The translations under genes and the position numbers were made by a program. From contig OY987303.1 in the NCBI GenBank assembly GCA_963920635.1, forward strand, positions 55,365,223 through 55,429,222: DNA of 64,000 bases, in the 5' to 3' direction. Below are positions 11,343 to 23,107 of this stretch, one piece after another. The DNA is from Pseudeuparius sepicola. Taxonomy: Eukaryota; Arthropoda; Insecta; Coleoptera; Anthribidae. The first letter of the stretch is position 1; every line of letters begins with the position of its first letter. The notes beneath the pieces were generated by a model that was given only the letters and a program-made list of their open reading frames with translations, had not been told where the DNA came from and did no database searches.

Positions 11343-12163
11343 GGCACCGTCGCAATAACAAGGCCCGCCAGCTGAAAGCGATGAGTCATCCAAGGGAGGT
11401 CAGCCTAAGGCGCCAAATTCAAATTTCAAGATGTCAACTTGGTCAATTTGGTAAAAAACACTTTAAAATGATTGTTTACATATATAGCTCATGGTTTTAC
11501 AACACCGGTAATAATCTACGAGAGTGAAAGTCACATTTTCAAGGGCTTTAGGTGCATTTAGATATCTACAGGTAAAATTTTCGTAAATGCCAATTATTTC
11601 TTATTTGCCCGCATAGATACAACTAAATTCGAATAAATAAAACCATAAAACTTACTGATTTCAAGGTGGTTACGTTTAATCACGTAAAATTGTTAGGTAT
11701 AACACTCTCCGACAGTCCAAAACAAAACCCTGGAAAACTGTGTAGAAACAAAATCTCTTTTGATGGCCTTAACCCATTTTTCCCTTAAAATGTCTTTATG
11801 GAGGAAAAAGCGGACACATTAGGACCGCCTTTGTAGTTTCCCTTGCAGTTGGGACCGGAACACGTCCACGGCATGATTTAAATTAGTCCGAAACTATAGA
11901 CACAACCTAAAACCTATAAACTAAAATTGAACTTTAATCACTTTATTCTGAACCACTGCTCTTTTACCACCTTATTAATAAAACTCCACGTCCTATATTA
12001 CTAAAAAACACAGTCCAACACACAACAAACGTTCTTTAAAACAGGAAAATCGCCAGACAAGTAAACGTAAACAACTACAAAAAGCAACCTCCCGACCTCC
12101 TTGTGATGACTTATTGACGTTTCGCGTCGCCAGCTGGCAGGCCTTTATCATTGCGACGGTGCC
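11343..12163. mobile_element. Internal inverted-repeat element
   Basis: The left arm includes GGCACCGTCGCAATAACAAG (11343 on) and GCCAGCTG; its inverse CAGCTGGCAGGCC...GCGACGGTGCC ends at 12163. The arms are about 55-70 bp and imperfect. The interior of about 700 bp is AT-rich and shows no coding. It probably inserted into the surrounding composite element. Confidence 0.6.
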
Positions 12164-12410
12164 GCTCCCACCCCCTTACATCACGCTCAAATCGTCAGAT
12201 TATTGAAATGCACACTTTTCAGCATGTAATTAACCCATCTTATCTTAATCTGACGCGCTCCAGTATATCCACCTATCGATTTTTTTTTACTATTCTGATC
12301 GGCTGCCCTACACGCGCGGCCCTGTATAGAGGGCTTAGATATGGTGGAGGTACTCAACAGGGTGCAAGGTATCCCCCCATATGTTAATCTGCCGCGCTTG
12401 AGTAAATCCC

Positions 12411-14628
12411 AAAATCCCCTCTTGGGCTCCCCTACTAAAATATGTATTAGTCCTAAGTATAAGAAGAAAAGGTAGGTATTGGATAAAAACGCTTTTATTA
12501 AGCAGATCACGTTTTGACGGAATTAGGTATATTAACAGTAGACGTCTACCATACGAAAAATATATTGAGCTGACTTTAAATTCCTATTGACATTCATTGC
12601 ATCGATATAATTCGATTAGATGATACATTTTTTCATCTGAAAATTAGAAATATTTCTAGTTGTAACAGTATCTGCGATAACAGTGTACACCGATCACGTC
12701 GATATTCGCTTGGCAGCGGAACCACGCCCACCAAACAGTCACTGCGATCGCAGTCGAGTGCTATGTGAAATCGACTCCATAGGCGTAAGTAGAGTCGAGA
12801 GAGTACGTCGGCGCGACGAATGTCTGGCATGGGCGAAAATAGCGTAGGTAAACACGGTAAAAAATTTCAAGATTTCGGTTTACCGCGGGTTTTCGCGAAG
12901 TTTCGATGTTGCAAAAGGTGCAAAATAGTGTGGTGATTAGTTTGAGCTGCGTACAGTAAAAGTTCATCCCGATTACAACCACAAGTATCGTCGTGAAATC
13001 CGGGATGTCAAAAGGAAATTTGACAATTCATTTTCTAGAAAACTACGTCAGACCGGGAAAAACCAAGGCAGGGTTCGTATTCAGGGACCTCGAAAATAGG
13101 GGAGGCGGTCAAAATTACAATAAAATCGGGGGTGGATTACACCATTGGAAATAATTACCGAATTTCTCAAAGGTGAGTGAATTATCCTCGGAATTATCTC
13201 AATATTAGGTATTATTTTTCGTAATAATTGTCTAATAGATAGGTATCTCAAGGTATATCTCATGGTATATATTTTCTTTACTCTATCTGTCCTGCTCAGA
13301 CAATAAATAATAAACATAGACTAACCTAAAGGCTGCATTGTAATCAGCGAATATAAAAAATGCTTACTCAAAACGAAAACAACAAATTTGACACTAAAGC
13401 CTGCATCATATAACCAGAGGATACGTTTCCAATGTCACAAATCCAACACTTTACCCTTCCCATCGTTCTTAAAACTAGACTAATTCACTAATTACTAACT
13501 TAACTATATGTATTTTGTCCAACAGCCCGAAAATCTTTTCAAAAAAGAAACAAGAATAACGCAAAGTAAACACTCGACACACATCAACACAAACCGGCGA
13601 AATCTCAACAAACTCTGGATCAGTTGTTGGAGCATAATTAAAGCACATGCGCATCGATCACAAAGAGCTCGTGCAACGTTGCCACGTTAGCCAGAATAAG
13701 CAATTTATTAAGGATATTATTTATAGACCAAGTAGGATCACTAAACTCACAAAATCAGTAAAATTTATTGTTAAATGATAACTGTCCAAATTTTTACTAT
13801 ATGTAGATTGTAGATATCAACTAATTGTTCCAAATTGATTGTTTTTTAACGTTGGTTATAATACACTTGTTTCGTAAGTACAAGATAAATTTATGAAGAA
13901 GTTTGGCAATGGTGCAATCTTTGCATTGTTTTGTTTTGGATTTCTGTTACTAAACAAATAATGTTACTAAACATTTTTTTTATCTTGGCAGGGTCTGTAT
14001 TGTATTGAATTGTTAGTCTATGATTATTATTTGTCTGAAGGTTCCTGGATTGGGAGAGTTTGGACGTCATTAGTGTCATTAGGGCGTTATACTGATATTT
14101 TAGCTAGATATTTTCTATCTTGTGCCTCCCCAAAAATTTTAGATTTGCATAGAAACTGTATGTCAAATTAGAGGTTTTTGTATTTAGGTTATGATTTATT
14201 GTCAAATTGATAGGAACTCATGGGCGGAGTATTTTTTACATTGGAAACTGAAATAGTGTAGTCTTGTTGCCCTCGATAACAAAATTTACCTAGGCATAAA
14301 TAATATGGAGATGAGGAAACAGTCACCATGTTTGACTGTTGGACATTTTAATTAAACAACAAAATGAAAAGCAATTAATTTATTTTCACATTTTTGAAAA
14401 TAAACTATTAAAACATGCTACCACACAGAAATTATTAACTTAACTATTTTACAAAAAAAAACAATAATGCTATACAAGATTATGATGATCAAAAGTTAGT
14501 TTTCGCTATAATTTTAATATTTTTACTTGCTGCAGAGTCCTAGGAACTATTTTTGGTTTGGTTTTACATTTAATTTTAGCAAAATATATCTTAAATTTTA
14601 ACACGGAACAAACAAAAGTGGTATAATA
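12411..14628. other. Long stretch without a recognised gene
   Basis: Several frames of 60-107 residues occur on both strands but overlap one another, and none shows a domain. The 12187-12510 minus-strand frame crosses the composite-element end. No inverted or direct repeat with another part of the window was noticed. Confidence 0.45.
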
Positions 14629-15165
14629 ATTTTTTATTATACTTCTTTGAAAACACCTCATTTTCACATGTTTTAGCAATAATGAAAGATGGGGTTTTTC
14701 GGGCTAGCGCACGGAAACAGCGCATGGAAAAACTTTCCGTGCGCTGAATAAAAATACCGAATATATGGCTTTAAAATAGAAATATACAGCGAAGTAAACT
14801 AAATTTAAGAAACTCTATATGCTCTCTGATATTTTTTAACATATACCTATTTTGTATTTTAATTCGTACGCGTTTCAATATTTAGATACATTTCTGTAAT
14901 ATTTTTAACGTTTTATTTACCTTATCTGACAATAACTAATTTACAACAAAGCACCTTTGAAATAATTTGAGAGTAACCAAGGAAACGCATCATACATCCA
15001 AACACTATATTGTCTGCATTGTTTATTTTTTGTCAATTAAATTTATTATAATATGCCGATAAAATGTTTTAAGTTTTCGTTTTCAAAGAAGTATAATAAA
15101 AAATATCGTTCATTACACGTCCAGAAATAGATTTTTCCAGACTCGTAATGAAATATACTATTCCT
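14629..15165. mobile_element. TIR element with TATTATACTTCTTTG ends, copy 2
   Basis: A 26-bp inverted repeat bounds 14629-14654 and 15079-15104. The interior matches 4152-4626 closely, including the hairpin-like GCTAGCGCACGGAAAC region. Homology continues to about 15165. This copy lacks the 75-bp extra segment of copy 1, so it may represent the original form. Confidence 0.8.
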
Positions 15166-16689
15166 AGTAAGTAGGTATGTCATGGAATGTTGATTAAATT
15201 ATTGGACTTTATCACTGTATCTTCGAGGCAAGTTTTTTTTATAGAAAATTAAAAGGTACAAACCCAAAATTTTCAAAATTTGTATAAACCATGCCTAATA
15301 TAATTTGCACGGTCCAAAAACTGATTTAGGTTGGTACCTACCAGTTGGGCACCACCGTGCCGAAATTTTTAGCCTAAAATAAGCACAGATAATAATGTCC
15401 GTGTACTTTCTACACGTATATACTTACCAAACGATTACTCGTTAAATGGAAGGTAAATACCCACAGTTAATCGGTATATTTTTTTCGGGAGTCGATTTTT
15501 TCTCCGGGCGTTACAAGATGGTGGCCGAAAACGAGGAGGAGAAGAAGAAGAGGTAAAATTGCATGCCGGAATGCGAGACGCATCAAAATGCAGAGACAAA
15601 TTGCACCGAACCTGCATGCTAAGGCCACATAAATAAAGTTAATTGCGGTGATTGAATATTCTTAATACGGTTATAGTTCGACTGGTCCGCTCTGCCAGTG
15701 GTACCCGACGGAACCACATCGCACTGTCTATCTTTGTATTTCAGAAGGAAGGATGGTCGCGAAAAACAATATTTTCAATATAGCGGAGAAGTACCAGCAC
15801 TTAATTAGAAACTTACCTAAATATCGCAGCATAAATAGGATATATTTTCACAGCCAAATTCGCCATTTACATTTTGGTTGACTTAGATGTTACATTTCAA
15901 GTTTTAAAACCAAAAGATGACTACACCAACGAGAAACCATCGTATTTTTTGTACTGACGAGCCTAGCAACACTTCCAGTCCGATCTACAAGATCTAAAAC
16001 ATCGAAAATTACCTTTCTGCCACGTTACAACGTTTTCTGGCACAGTAAATTCTCGCAACAAGCACCAAACCCTGCAATTTTTAACTAGAAATAGTTCAAA
16101 CATTTCAAACAACGCTGAGAAACACCTTTTAACGTCGTTTGATAAGAAGATTTATGTTCTCCGACTAATACAGAGATGGACTAAGCGATTTTAGCACAAA
16201 ATTAGTTATAGAACGATTCAGATTGCTTATGGCATTATACCTAAAAGCATTTGGGTGACGATTATTTCAGTCAACTATAAAAGCGTTTAGTTTATATAAC
16301 ATACTACTTTATACGTTGAAAAAAGTTATGTTGTACCTATAAGCTTTCACATATTTCGTTTGAAATGAGAATGTATAAGTGAAAATAAATAATATAGATC
16401 TTAATATTTTCTAAAATTTATTTGTGGCGTAAACAGATCCACTGAATTTTAATTGGGTTTTTCGCCACCAAACTGGTTAAAAGACAACTTTTTCAAGTTG
16501 CCTGGAAAATTAACAAATTCTTAACAGTAAATGAACTAAACTTTGAACTTGTAACTCAAAAAATAAATATATTTAAATAAACAAATTTCAGGTTAAAATG
16601 TCATAACAACAGAAACAATAGCTTAGCCACCAGTCTGATATTGTACCCTGTGTTCTATCTAATTATCTATACTAACTTCTCTTATTTTA
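15166..16689. other. Mostly single-copy stretch; one speculative micro-exon
   Basis: The only gene-like signal is at 15518-15552: an ATG in good context opens MVAENEEEKKK and runs into AG|GTAAAA, a consensus-like splice donor. The stretch is too short to call. No matching downstream exon was found before the Penelope remnant. The rest is AT-rich and unremarkable. Confidence 0.3.
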
Positions 16690-16771
16690 CTGAATTCCAC
16701 TGAACATTCAGCAACACAGTTGTCTGTATTTCCCAGAATAAATGCTGATACTTTAATTTTTCGTCTATTTC

Positions 16772-17014
16772 CTATTTCTTCTTTGAGAATTGGTTTGAAA
16801 CTATCCCACAAAATCCTATGATTGTTATTAAAAGAGTGTTCACATATTTTCGACTTCGAAATTTGATTTTGCCTGAATTTTTATGTTCTTTTAAACGAAC
16901 GTTAAATGGCCTACAAGTCTCCCCAACATAGAACTTTCCCCATTCGCAAGGAATTTTATAAATGCAATTTTTCGAACTTTGTACCTCATTAAATGGTTTC
17001 GTTTTAACTAGCAT
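16772..17014 (-). pseudogene. GIY-YIG endonuclease domain of the Penelope-like element
   Basis: The block IYKIPCEWGKFYVGETCRPF, followed by NVRLKEHK, is the GIY-YIG core as it occurs at the C-terminus of Penelope-like polyproteins: the variant Y..P..C.K.YVGET is typical. The domain nicks target DNA during integration. It is separated from the reverse transcriptase by out-of-frame sequence, although the intervening DNA (about 17015-17460) still encodes recognisable thumb/linker peptides in other frames. It is not expected to be functional. Confidence 0.88.
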
Positions 17015-17504
17015 CGATCTTAATGTATTTTTGGTTTTAAATACTGTTCTGACATTAAAACGATTATAAGGAATATAAGGAAAAATTAAGGAATAATTAA
17101 ATTTACTGGTCGGTCCACCAGATTTATTTCTCTAATTCTATTAGCATTGTTATTTTGTTGGCAATCCTGAAAAACTTGCTCAATAAATTCAATATAGGAT
17201 AACTATTCTCCTCAAGAACATGTTTTATATATTTAATTTCCTCCTCAAATTTTGTGTTATTAGAACAAATCTCTTTAGCCCTGTAATACAAACTATTAAT
17301 TACTCCTTTTTTAACACTAATATAATGATTGGAGTTAAAATGTAGATATTTATTAGTATGTGTTGGTTTTCTATAGACACTAGTTTCTATACTAACTCAT
17401 TTCAGTATAGAAACATCTAAGGTATACTAAATACACGGTTCTTGCGAGTTTATAAAATTTAATAATGAATTTAAATCATCTACTCCATGTTCCCGCCATA
17501 TAAC

Positions 17505-18545
17505 AAATATGTCATCTACACATCTCCACCAAAGGTTGATGAACATATCTAGTCAACTCAATTTGTTCAAAATCTTCCATAAATAAATTGCTTATGAATG
17601 GTGATAAAGGAGACCCCATAGCCATTCCAAATTCCTGCTGGTAAAATTCATTTCCTACTTGAAAATAAGTGGTTTTAACACATAGTGTTGTTAGTTCTAA
17701 TATTGCATCTATATTCAAATTCGTCCTTTCTACTAGTCTGATCATTTTCTAACTTTCTGCGTAAAATGTTCAATGATTTGTCAACAGGGACATTTGTAAA
17801 AAGACTAACCACATCAAAACTAGCTAATATATAATTATCCGGAAATTGATGTTCCCTAATTTTTTCTAAAAAATGATTACTATTTCTGATAAATGAATTT
17901 GAGTTTCCTACTAACGGATTAACAATTTCAAGTAAATATTTTGCTAACGAATGACATGGCGAATTTATTGAACTTACAATGGGGCGAAGAGGAATGTTAG
18001 TTTTGTGTATTTTTGGTAATCCGTATAAGTGTGGAGGTTTTGAATGATGCGGAGTTAAGAGTGTCCTTTGCCTCTGTGTCATTTGTTCGCGGTATTTACA
18101 CAGTGTTTTGTATATTTTAGTTTCTACTGAAGTTGTAGGGTCTTTGTTTATCCTCTTGTTAAGTTCCTTCATTTAATAAATCATTTAATTTATTATCATA
18201 CACATTTTTTTCTAAAATAACAGTTGCATTTCCATTCGTTGAAATATTTGACTTTGGTTTAAAATCTCTTCTAAGATTATTTTTGACCTGACTAAATAAT
18301 TCTTGGCCTAATTCCTCAGGTAATGCTTGAGCTGTTTCCTCTACAGATGCTAATATGTCAAGCTTAGAAATCTTGTTGTCAGCAACAGAAAAATTTAACC
18401 CTTTTGCCAAAACTAACTTTTCTGAAATTGTAAGTTCTCTGGTAGATAAATTAATTACTGTTCTTTTGACAAAATCATTGTCTTGATTTAATTCCTCACT
18501 ATGCTTTTCCCCAACTAATCTTCGGAATTTGTTAATCTGTTAATA
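17505..18545 (-). pseudogene. Penelope-type reverse transcriptase, frameshifted
   Basis: Four conserved blocks are readable. (1) LVLAKGLNFSVADNKISKLD near 18430-18360. (2) LYGLPKIHKTNIPLRPIVSS followed by palm motif A, LASFDVVSLFTNVP, in the 18172-17675 frame. (3) Motif B, FGMAMGSPLSPFISNLFME, in the 17745-17512 frame. (4) The catalytic motif C, WWRCVDDIFVIWREHG, at about 17533-17488, in yet another frame. Frame changes occur near 18165, 17740 and 17550. The catalytic Asp residues of motifs A and C are still encoded, so decay came mainly from indels. In life it would copy element RNA during target-primed reverse transcription. Confidence 0.88.
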
Positions 18546-19132
18546 TAGATCTTATTTCCAAAGGATGGAAGTCGTCGACCAGTTTCCGAGATACCAAACC
18601 ACATTCAATTATCGTCGAAGCGACAAACTCGCAGGTTAGGCAGGCCTAACCCTTCAAATTTATCACTTGCGTGTTAAGAAATAACTCAAATAAACGTTTT
18701 TCCAGCATTATATTGTCAAGGGTAATGGTATAGTTACACACCGATATGGTGTTTACCTTAATTCTTACAGGGTCCTTTGTTTCTCCTCCAAAACAAACAC
18801 GGTGTCCCATCCTATAACGACTTCTAGTTACCAAAAGATAATGTAATAAAGTGTTAATATATGGATGGTTGTTGAGATATATTTGCATTTAAATCATTTT
18901 GGCCGAAGAAGTAGTTCCAACAGGCTAGAGGGATTTTTTTTTCTGAGGATGATTTGGTTAATTGAGTAACCGTCTGTAGCACCTCTCAATAATTTATAAT
19001 TTATGTCATTTCTGCTAGTTTAATTGTCTAATTTTCTGTTGAATTTTGATACATACCTATTATAATTATTATCGTTTAATGTGTAAATGTGTTTCAGCAA
19101 TAACGGTATTCCTATGGAGGAGAATTTTCTCT
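18546..19132. other. Stretch without a recognised gene
   Basis: An 80-residue minus-strand frame at 18646-18888 has no identified domain. It could be the N-terminal part of the Penelope element or chance. No repeat partner was seen in the window. Confidence 0.4.
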
Positions 19133-19326
19133 TTTGAACTTCATGAAACACATGGCAGACTGACTAAAATCATATCCAAACGCATATTTTTCAAATAAAT
19201 GAAAACTTTTTTTTTTTTCATATGAAGAACTCAGGATATATATAATATATATAAGCAACATTACGCCCTTTGAAAGGCATATACTGAGTAAAATCGCGTC
19301 CAAAAGTCTGTCACTATCTCTCGGTC
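19133..19326 (+). repeat. Partial arm of the GACCGGGAGATAGTGAC foldback family
   Basis: It matches the right arms of 44710-45492 and 60385-60983, ending CTATCTCTCGGTC|TA. The left arm is missing. A 30-bp AT-rich disruption lies at about 19229-19253. Confidence 0.75.
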
Positions 19327-19420
19327 TAAATAATTATGCCACATACCTACTCCAAAACTTTTGCATGCACCTTAGTTCTGGTGACAATACAATAAGCAAT
19401 ACTCAATATTGTAATACTTT

Positions 19421-19800
19421 CAAAATGGTCGCCGCTCCAAAATGGCGGATGATGTATTTTTGCCGCCCCCCATAATATGAGTATGAAATGAAAGGGCTTG
19501 AAGAGTAGAAAACGATAAAGTTAGTGAAATCACACTAAATTCAATATGGCCGCCGCTCCAAGATGGCGGATGATGTATTTTTTGTCAACCCCCTTGATAT
19601 GGGTATCAAATGAAAGGGCTTGAAGAATAGAAAACGATAAAGTTATTGACATCACACTAAATTCAATATGGCCACAGCTCCAAGATGGCGGATTACCTAT
19701 TTGATACCCAACATGGGTATCAAATGAAAGGGCTCGACGGGTATAAAACAATAATGGGAATGACTTCATACGAAATCCAATATCGCGGCGGCCCTAAGAT
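19421..19800 (+). repeat. Minisatellite of about 120-bp units inside repeat X
   Basis: Unit starts, at the phrase (TC)AATATGGCCGCCGCTCC or variants, fall near 19421, 19541, 19663 and 19777, giving periods of about 120, 122 and 114. Each unit has AAGATGGCGGAT and AAATGAAAGGGCTTGA. The number of units differs between X copies. Confidence 0.85.
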
Positions 19801-20074
19801 GGCGCACTAAATTTCTTTCCCCCCTCCTGACATAGGAGGTAGGTAGGTAGGTACTAAAAAGCACAAAATAAAATTGAAAATGGGAAAAACCTTTTTAAAA
19901 ACAAGCTTTTATTTAAGCTAAATAAGTTTAGGTTTTCGTTAAGATAATTCAATTCCAAATTGCGAAAAGTTTTTGCAAATTGAAAAGCTTGTCGCGGGAA
20001 ATGTAAAGAAAAAAATGCATATCTATATACTTTGGCAAATAGGTACCTACTTGCTTATCAACCAATCACTGTCT

Positions 20075-20691
20075 AATAATAGTTATTTATGTACCAAGGC
20101 ACTGAAGTTCAACTTTTTATGACTCATGTGGAGTTTAGGTGCTGAGGCCTCTGGCCGAGGCAAATAAACCACATGAGTCATAAAAAGAACTTCAGTGCCG
20201 AGGTACATATTATATATTTTTTGAAATCGGAAAAAAAAATGTTTTATTAAGCAAGAAAATAATAATAAGGGATCACCCGTCCACGAACCGACTACGCGCG
20301 GCGTTGCTTGACTTTACCGATCGCTCTACCTAGGACAAGTATAATGATGTACGGCACCTTCTGACAGAAAAACCAAACTGCTGCTTCTTGTGCAGCCTAC
20401 ACAACAAATCTATTGATTTTCAAATTTACTAAAATATGTATACTGAAGGATTGCGCTTCTATAGGAAACAATTTCGCAATGTGTACGAAAAGTTAAATGA
20501 GCCTTTATCGGCCGGGTTTTGAATATTTGGTCACTTTTGACGAGCGATTTCTCCGCGTCTGACGTTTGATGTTTACATCTCGCCAAGGCCTACTTATTGA
20601 AAAAATCGTACAATAATGGGCTACATTATTGTACGATTTCTGGGCTTTTAATGACGATTTTGGAACATTTTAATGCCGATTTCAAGAAAAA
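20075..20691 (+). repeat. Dispersed repeat with terminal hairpin, copy 2
   Basis: It is closely similar to 6267-6877, in the same orientation, with the same left-end hairpin and right-end ATTATTGTACGATTT motif. It sits inside repeat X, whose uninterrupted form at about 48855-48875 shows the empty site. Confidence 0.85.
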
Positions 20692-20926
20692 TTAATTAGT
20701 ACCTACCTACTTTCATCAACATTTCGCCCGAGAAGCTTTTCAATTTGCAAAAACTTGGTGCTATTTGGATTGAATTATCTGAACGAAAACATAAACTTAT
20801 TTTATTCGTTTTAGTACATGGCAGAAATAAAAGCTTGTTTTTAAAAAGGTTTTTTTATTTTTCCCTGTTTGTTTATACGAGTATAGTTTTCGTGTTTTAA
20901 AGTGTTTTTTTTTTGTTAATTTATAG

Positions 20927-21096
20927 ACTAGTTTGGTAAATATTCAATAAAGTCCACATATTTCTTACAAATTTAACACCCTGTAACTTTTCTATAAGGC
21001 CTTAAAATGATATAGTTATTATAGAAGAAAGTGCGGTTATTTTTTTGGTTTTCTATCACCTGTTGAAGTGTCGCAGAATAAAACTGAATCACCCTG
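20927..21096 (+). repeat. Solo arm of the foldback family at 23885-25041
   Basis: It matches the right arm of that element from GACTAGTTTGGTAAATATTC to GAATCACCCTG|TA. No opposing arm is present nearby. It is either a deletion product or a solo terminal repeat. Confidence 0.8.
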
Positions 21097-21098
21097 TA

Positions 21099-23105
21099 TG
21101 TTGGTTGACTATAAAAGTGTGCATTTTGATGCATTTGCTTTTTATCAGTGCGGGTATTTGGACTAATAATCATTTGCGAAGAAAAATGTTACGACCCTGT
21201 ATAACGTAAACTTAAACATTGTTTTTGAATGCCAAAAAACTGCTCTTGACATTTTCTCTTATGTCTGCTACCAAAGCAGAACCTCGGCGTCGAAAATCGC
21301 GTCTGCTTTGACAAATCGAACCGTCGAACGTTCGGGAAGGACGGCCGGCCTACTACGTTGTAAATCGACTCCGAATACAATTACTTGGGCGAAATTAATC
21401 GGGGACACCCGCGCATCGCCGATGCCGATCGCAGATAGCCGAGGGGACACCTTGTTTACCCGCGAAAAAAACAAACAAAAGAAAACCGCGCGCGCGCGGC
21501 CTCCTCTGTTTTCTGGGGGCCACTCCCGTTCGTCTTTCGGGCCGTGAGAAAATGCGAATGTTTTTTTTAGGGGGAGGGCGTTTTTCGTTTTTCTTTTTCG
21601 GGTTAATTAAGTCGTCGAGATTTCGGCGAAAAGTGTCAGCTTTATGTGCGAGTTTTATGTGTGTCCGAATGTGGCAAGACTGTGTAATAAAAAATAATGA
21701 TGTGGAATGCGGCAATATACAGGTACGTTGTTTTTTCTGCGAGATGTAGTGATAAAATCGCATATTTCGGTTTAGATTTTTTCCTTTTTTCTTAAAAAAC
21801 AATAAGTATAATTTTGTTTGGGAATAACACTGCTCAAAAATGTCATGTAGGTTTATAAGGACCAAAAATCCGTAGATAAGTAATATTTATTTCTCCTCAA
21901 AGTAGTAGAATTGTTTGTTATCAAGAATAAAAAACCTGACCTCAATTTCTTATTTTTTATAAACACAAGGAAAGAGGGAGGACGCCTAACAGCGCCCGCG
22001 GCCGTGTTACCGACTGGCACATCGCACGACAGGCCAGTGGCGTAGCATGAAACGCGTTCTTAGCCAATATCACAAAAATGTTAAAAATGAAAAGGTAATT
22101 AATTTTGACTTACATGTAATTTGAAATATTGGTATTTGCAGATAATTTCCCAAATGTAAAACTAGTGTCAAGTGCTGAAATATATTTATTTGTGGATTTC
22201 GAATCAATCAAAATAAAATAAATAATGCACGCCCATTTAAACCAGCCCATATTTTATGAAACTATCATAATCAATTAAGAAATTTTCAATAAAAACGATA
22301 TTAAAAAATAATTCTATTGCCCCTGTTTATAAACACAACAATGCACTTTATCATACTAAAAGGTAGAAGGAATTTGAAGAAGTTATATTGAGAAAAAATA
22401 AAGTTTTAGGGCATTTTTCAAAAGTAGCTTCTTGCTTTTCACTTCTACTTTTGCAACCAAATGCTGAACAATTCACCATCGTAAGAAAGAGTATATTTTC
22501 CCCTTAATCACTGCTACTTTTAATTCACAAATTCACGAAATGAACTCGCAACGTACCTACTCGCTTTGTGTGCCACATATAAAATGGCCGCCGTTCGAAA
22601 CGACGTAACAAAATCTATATGCGGCAGGATAGGCAAGCGCGGTGTTCTCTCTCTTTCCTTGTCTAAGCTCTTTACTTTTAGATTACTACATGATAAAGTT
22701 ACCTATATTATGTGGAAGTAGGTAATGATTCTATTATTGGCCGCATTTTTATATAGCTTTTTTGCCTTTTCTGCAGTTGTACCTACAAACTCTAACCAAA
22801 ATATGATACTGTGCAAAAAAAATGTTGAGAAATGTGTAGCATATTCCGACTTAACCCAAAGGTCGATCTGTTGTAGGTGTACTCTCTCGGAGATTTTATC
22901 TTTATACTTCGAATATTATCTTCGACAAAACGACGTGGTCACGTTTTAGTAATACAGGTCGTCCGAATACATATTATTTTATTTATTAACCGACTTTTAA
23001 CCGTAAACGGTTTTCTAGGTGCATATTTTCGCCCGGGGAACTCAAGACTTATGCAATTCGAGAGAATATCCAAACGGCGGAACGCGGTCTCGCTAGGATG
23101 AGATA
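21099..23105. other. Mostly single-copy stretch with GC-rich patch
   Basis: From about 21290 to 21560 GC content rises, with a GCGCGCGCGG run near 21490; overlapping frames on both strands lack known domains. A transposon-end-like GGCCAGTGGCGTAGCATG occurs near 22032. No gene was recognised in the rest. Confidence 0.4.
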
Positions 23106-23107
23106 TA

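Larger units (their letters stand above)
10091..12410. mobile_element. Composite foldback-like element with inverted tandem arrays
   Basis: The left end GGGATTTACTCGAGCG (from about 10092) is matched in inverse by CGCTTGAGTAAATCCC ending at 12410. Inside the left end are three or more degenerate units of about 135 bp, each starting ACTCGAGCGCGTCAGAT. At the right end are inverse units with TCTGACGCGCTC and TCTGCCGCGCTTGAG. The middle contains a second inverted-repeat element (11343-12163). No transposase is visible. The layout recalls foldback elements whose ends are made of repeats, but I cannot assign a superfamily. Confidence 0.55.
16690..18545 (-). mobile_element. Penelope-like retroelement remnant
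   Basis: On the minus strand the order is: N-terminal region with KLVLAKGLNFSV (about 18545-18370), reverse transcriptase palm, thumb-like region with SVYRKPTHTNKYLHF (about 17390-17345), linker, and GIY-YIG endonuclease (17014-16772). This order is diagnostic of Penelope-like elements. Several frame changes and stops break it, so it is inactive. The left and right element boundaries and any pseudo-LTRs were not found. Confidence 0.9.
19355..20880 (+). mobile_element. Repeat family X, copy 1, with nested insertion
   Basis: It shares its architecture with 48310-48990 and with the split copy at 50870-51331/55646-55985: a GGTGACAAT lead-in, a minisatellite of about 120-bp units, then a pair of inverted arms around AAACAAGCTTTTATTTAAGC and its inverse. 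Here the loop between the arms is interrupted by the 617-bp repeat at 20075-20691. The family is non-coding and possibly a large MITE. Confidence 0.75.
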
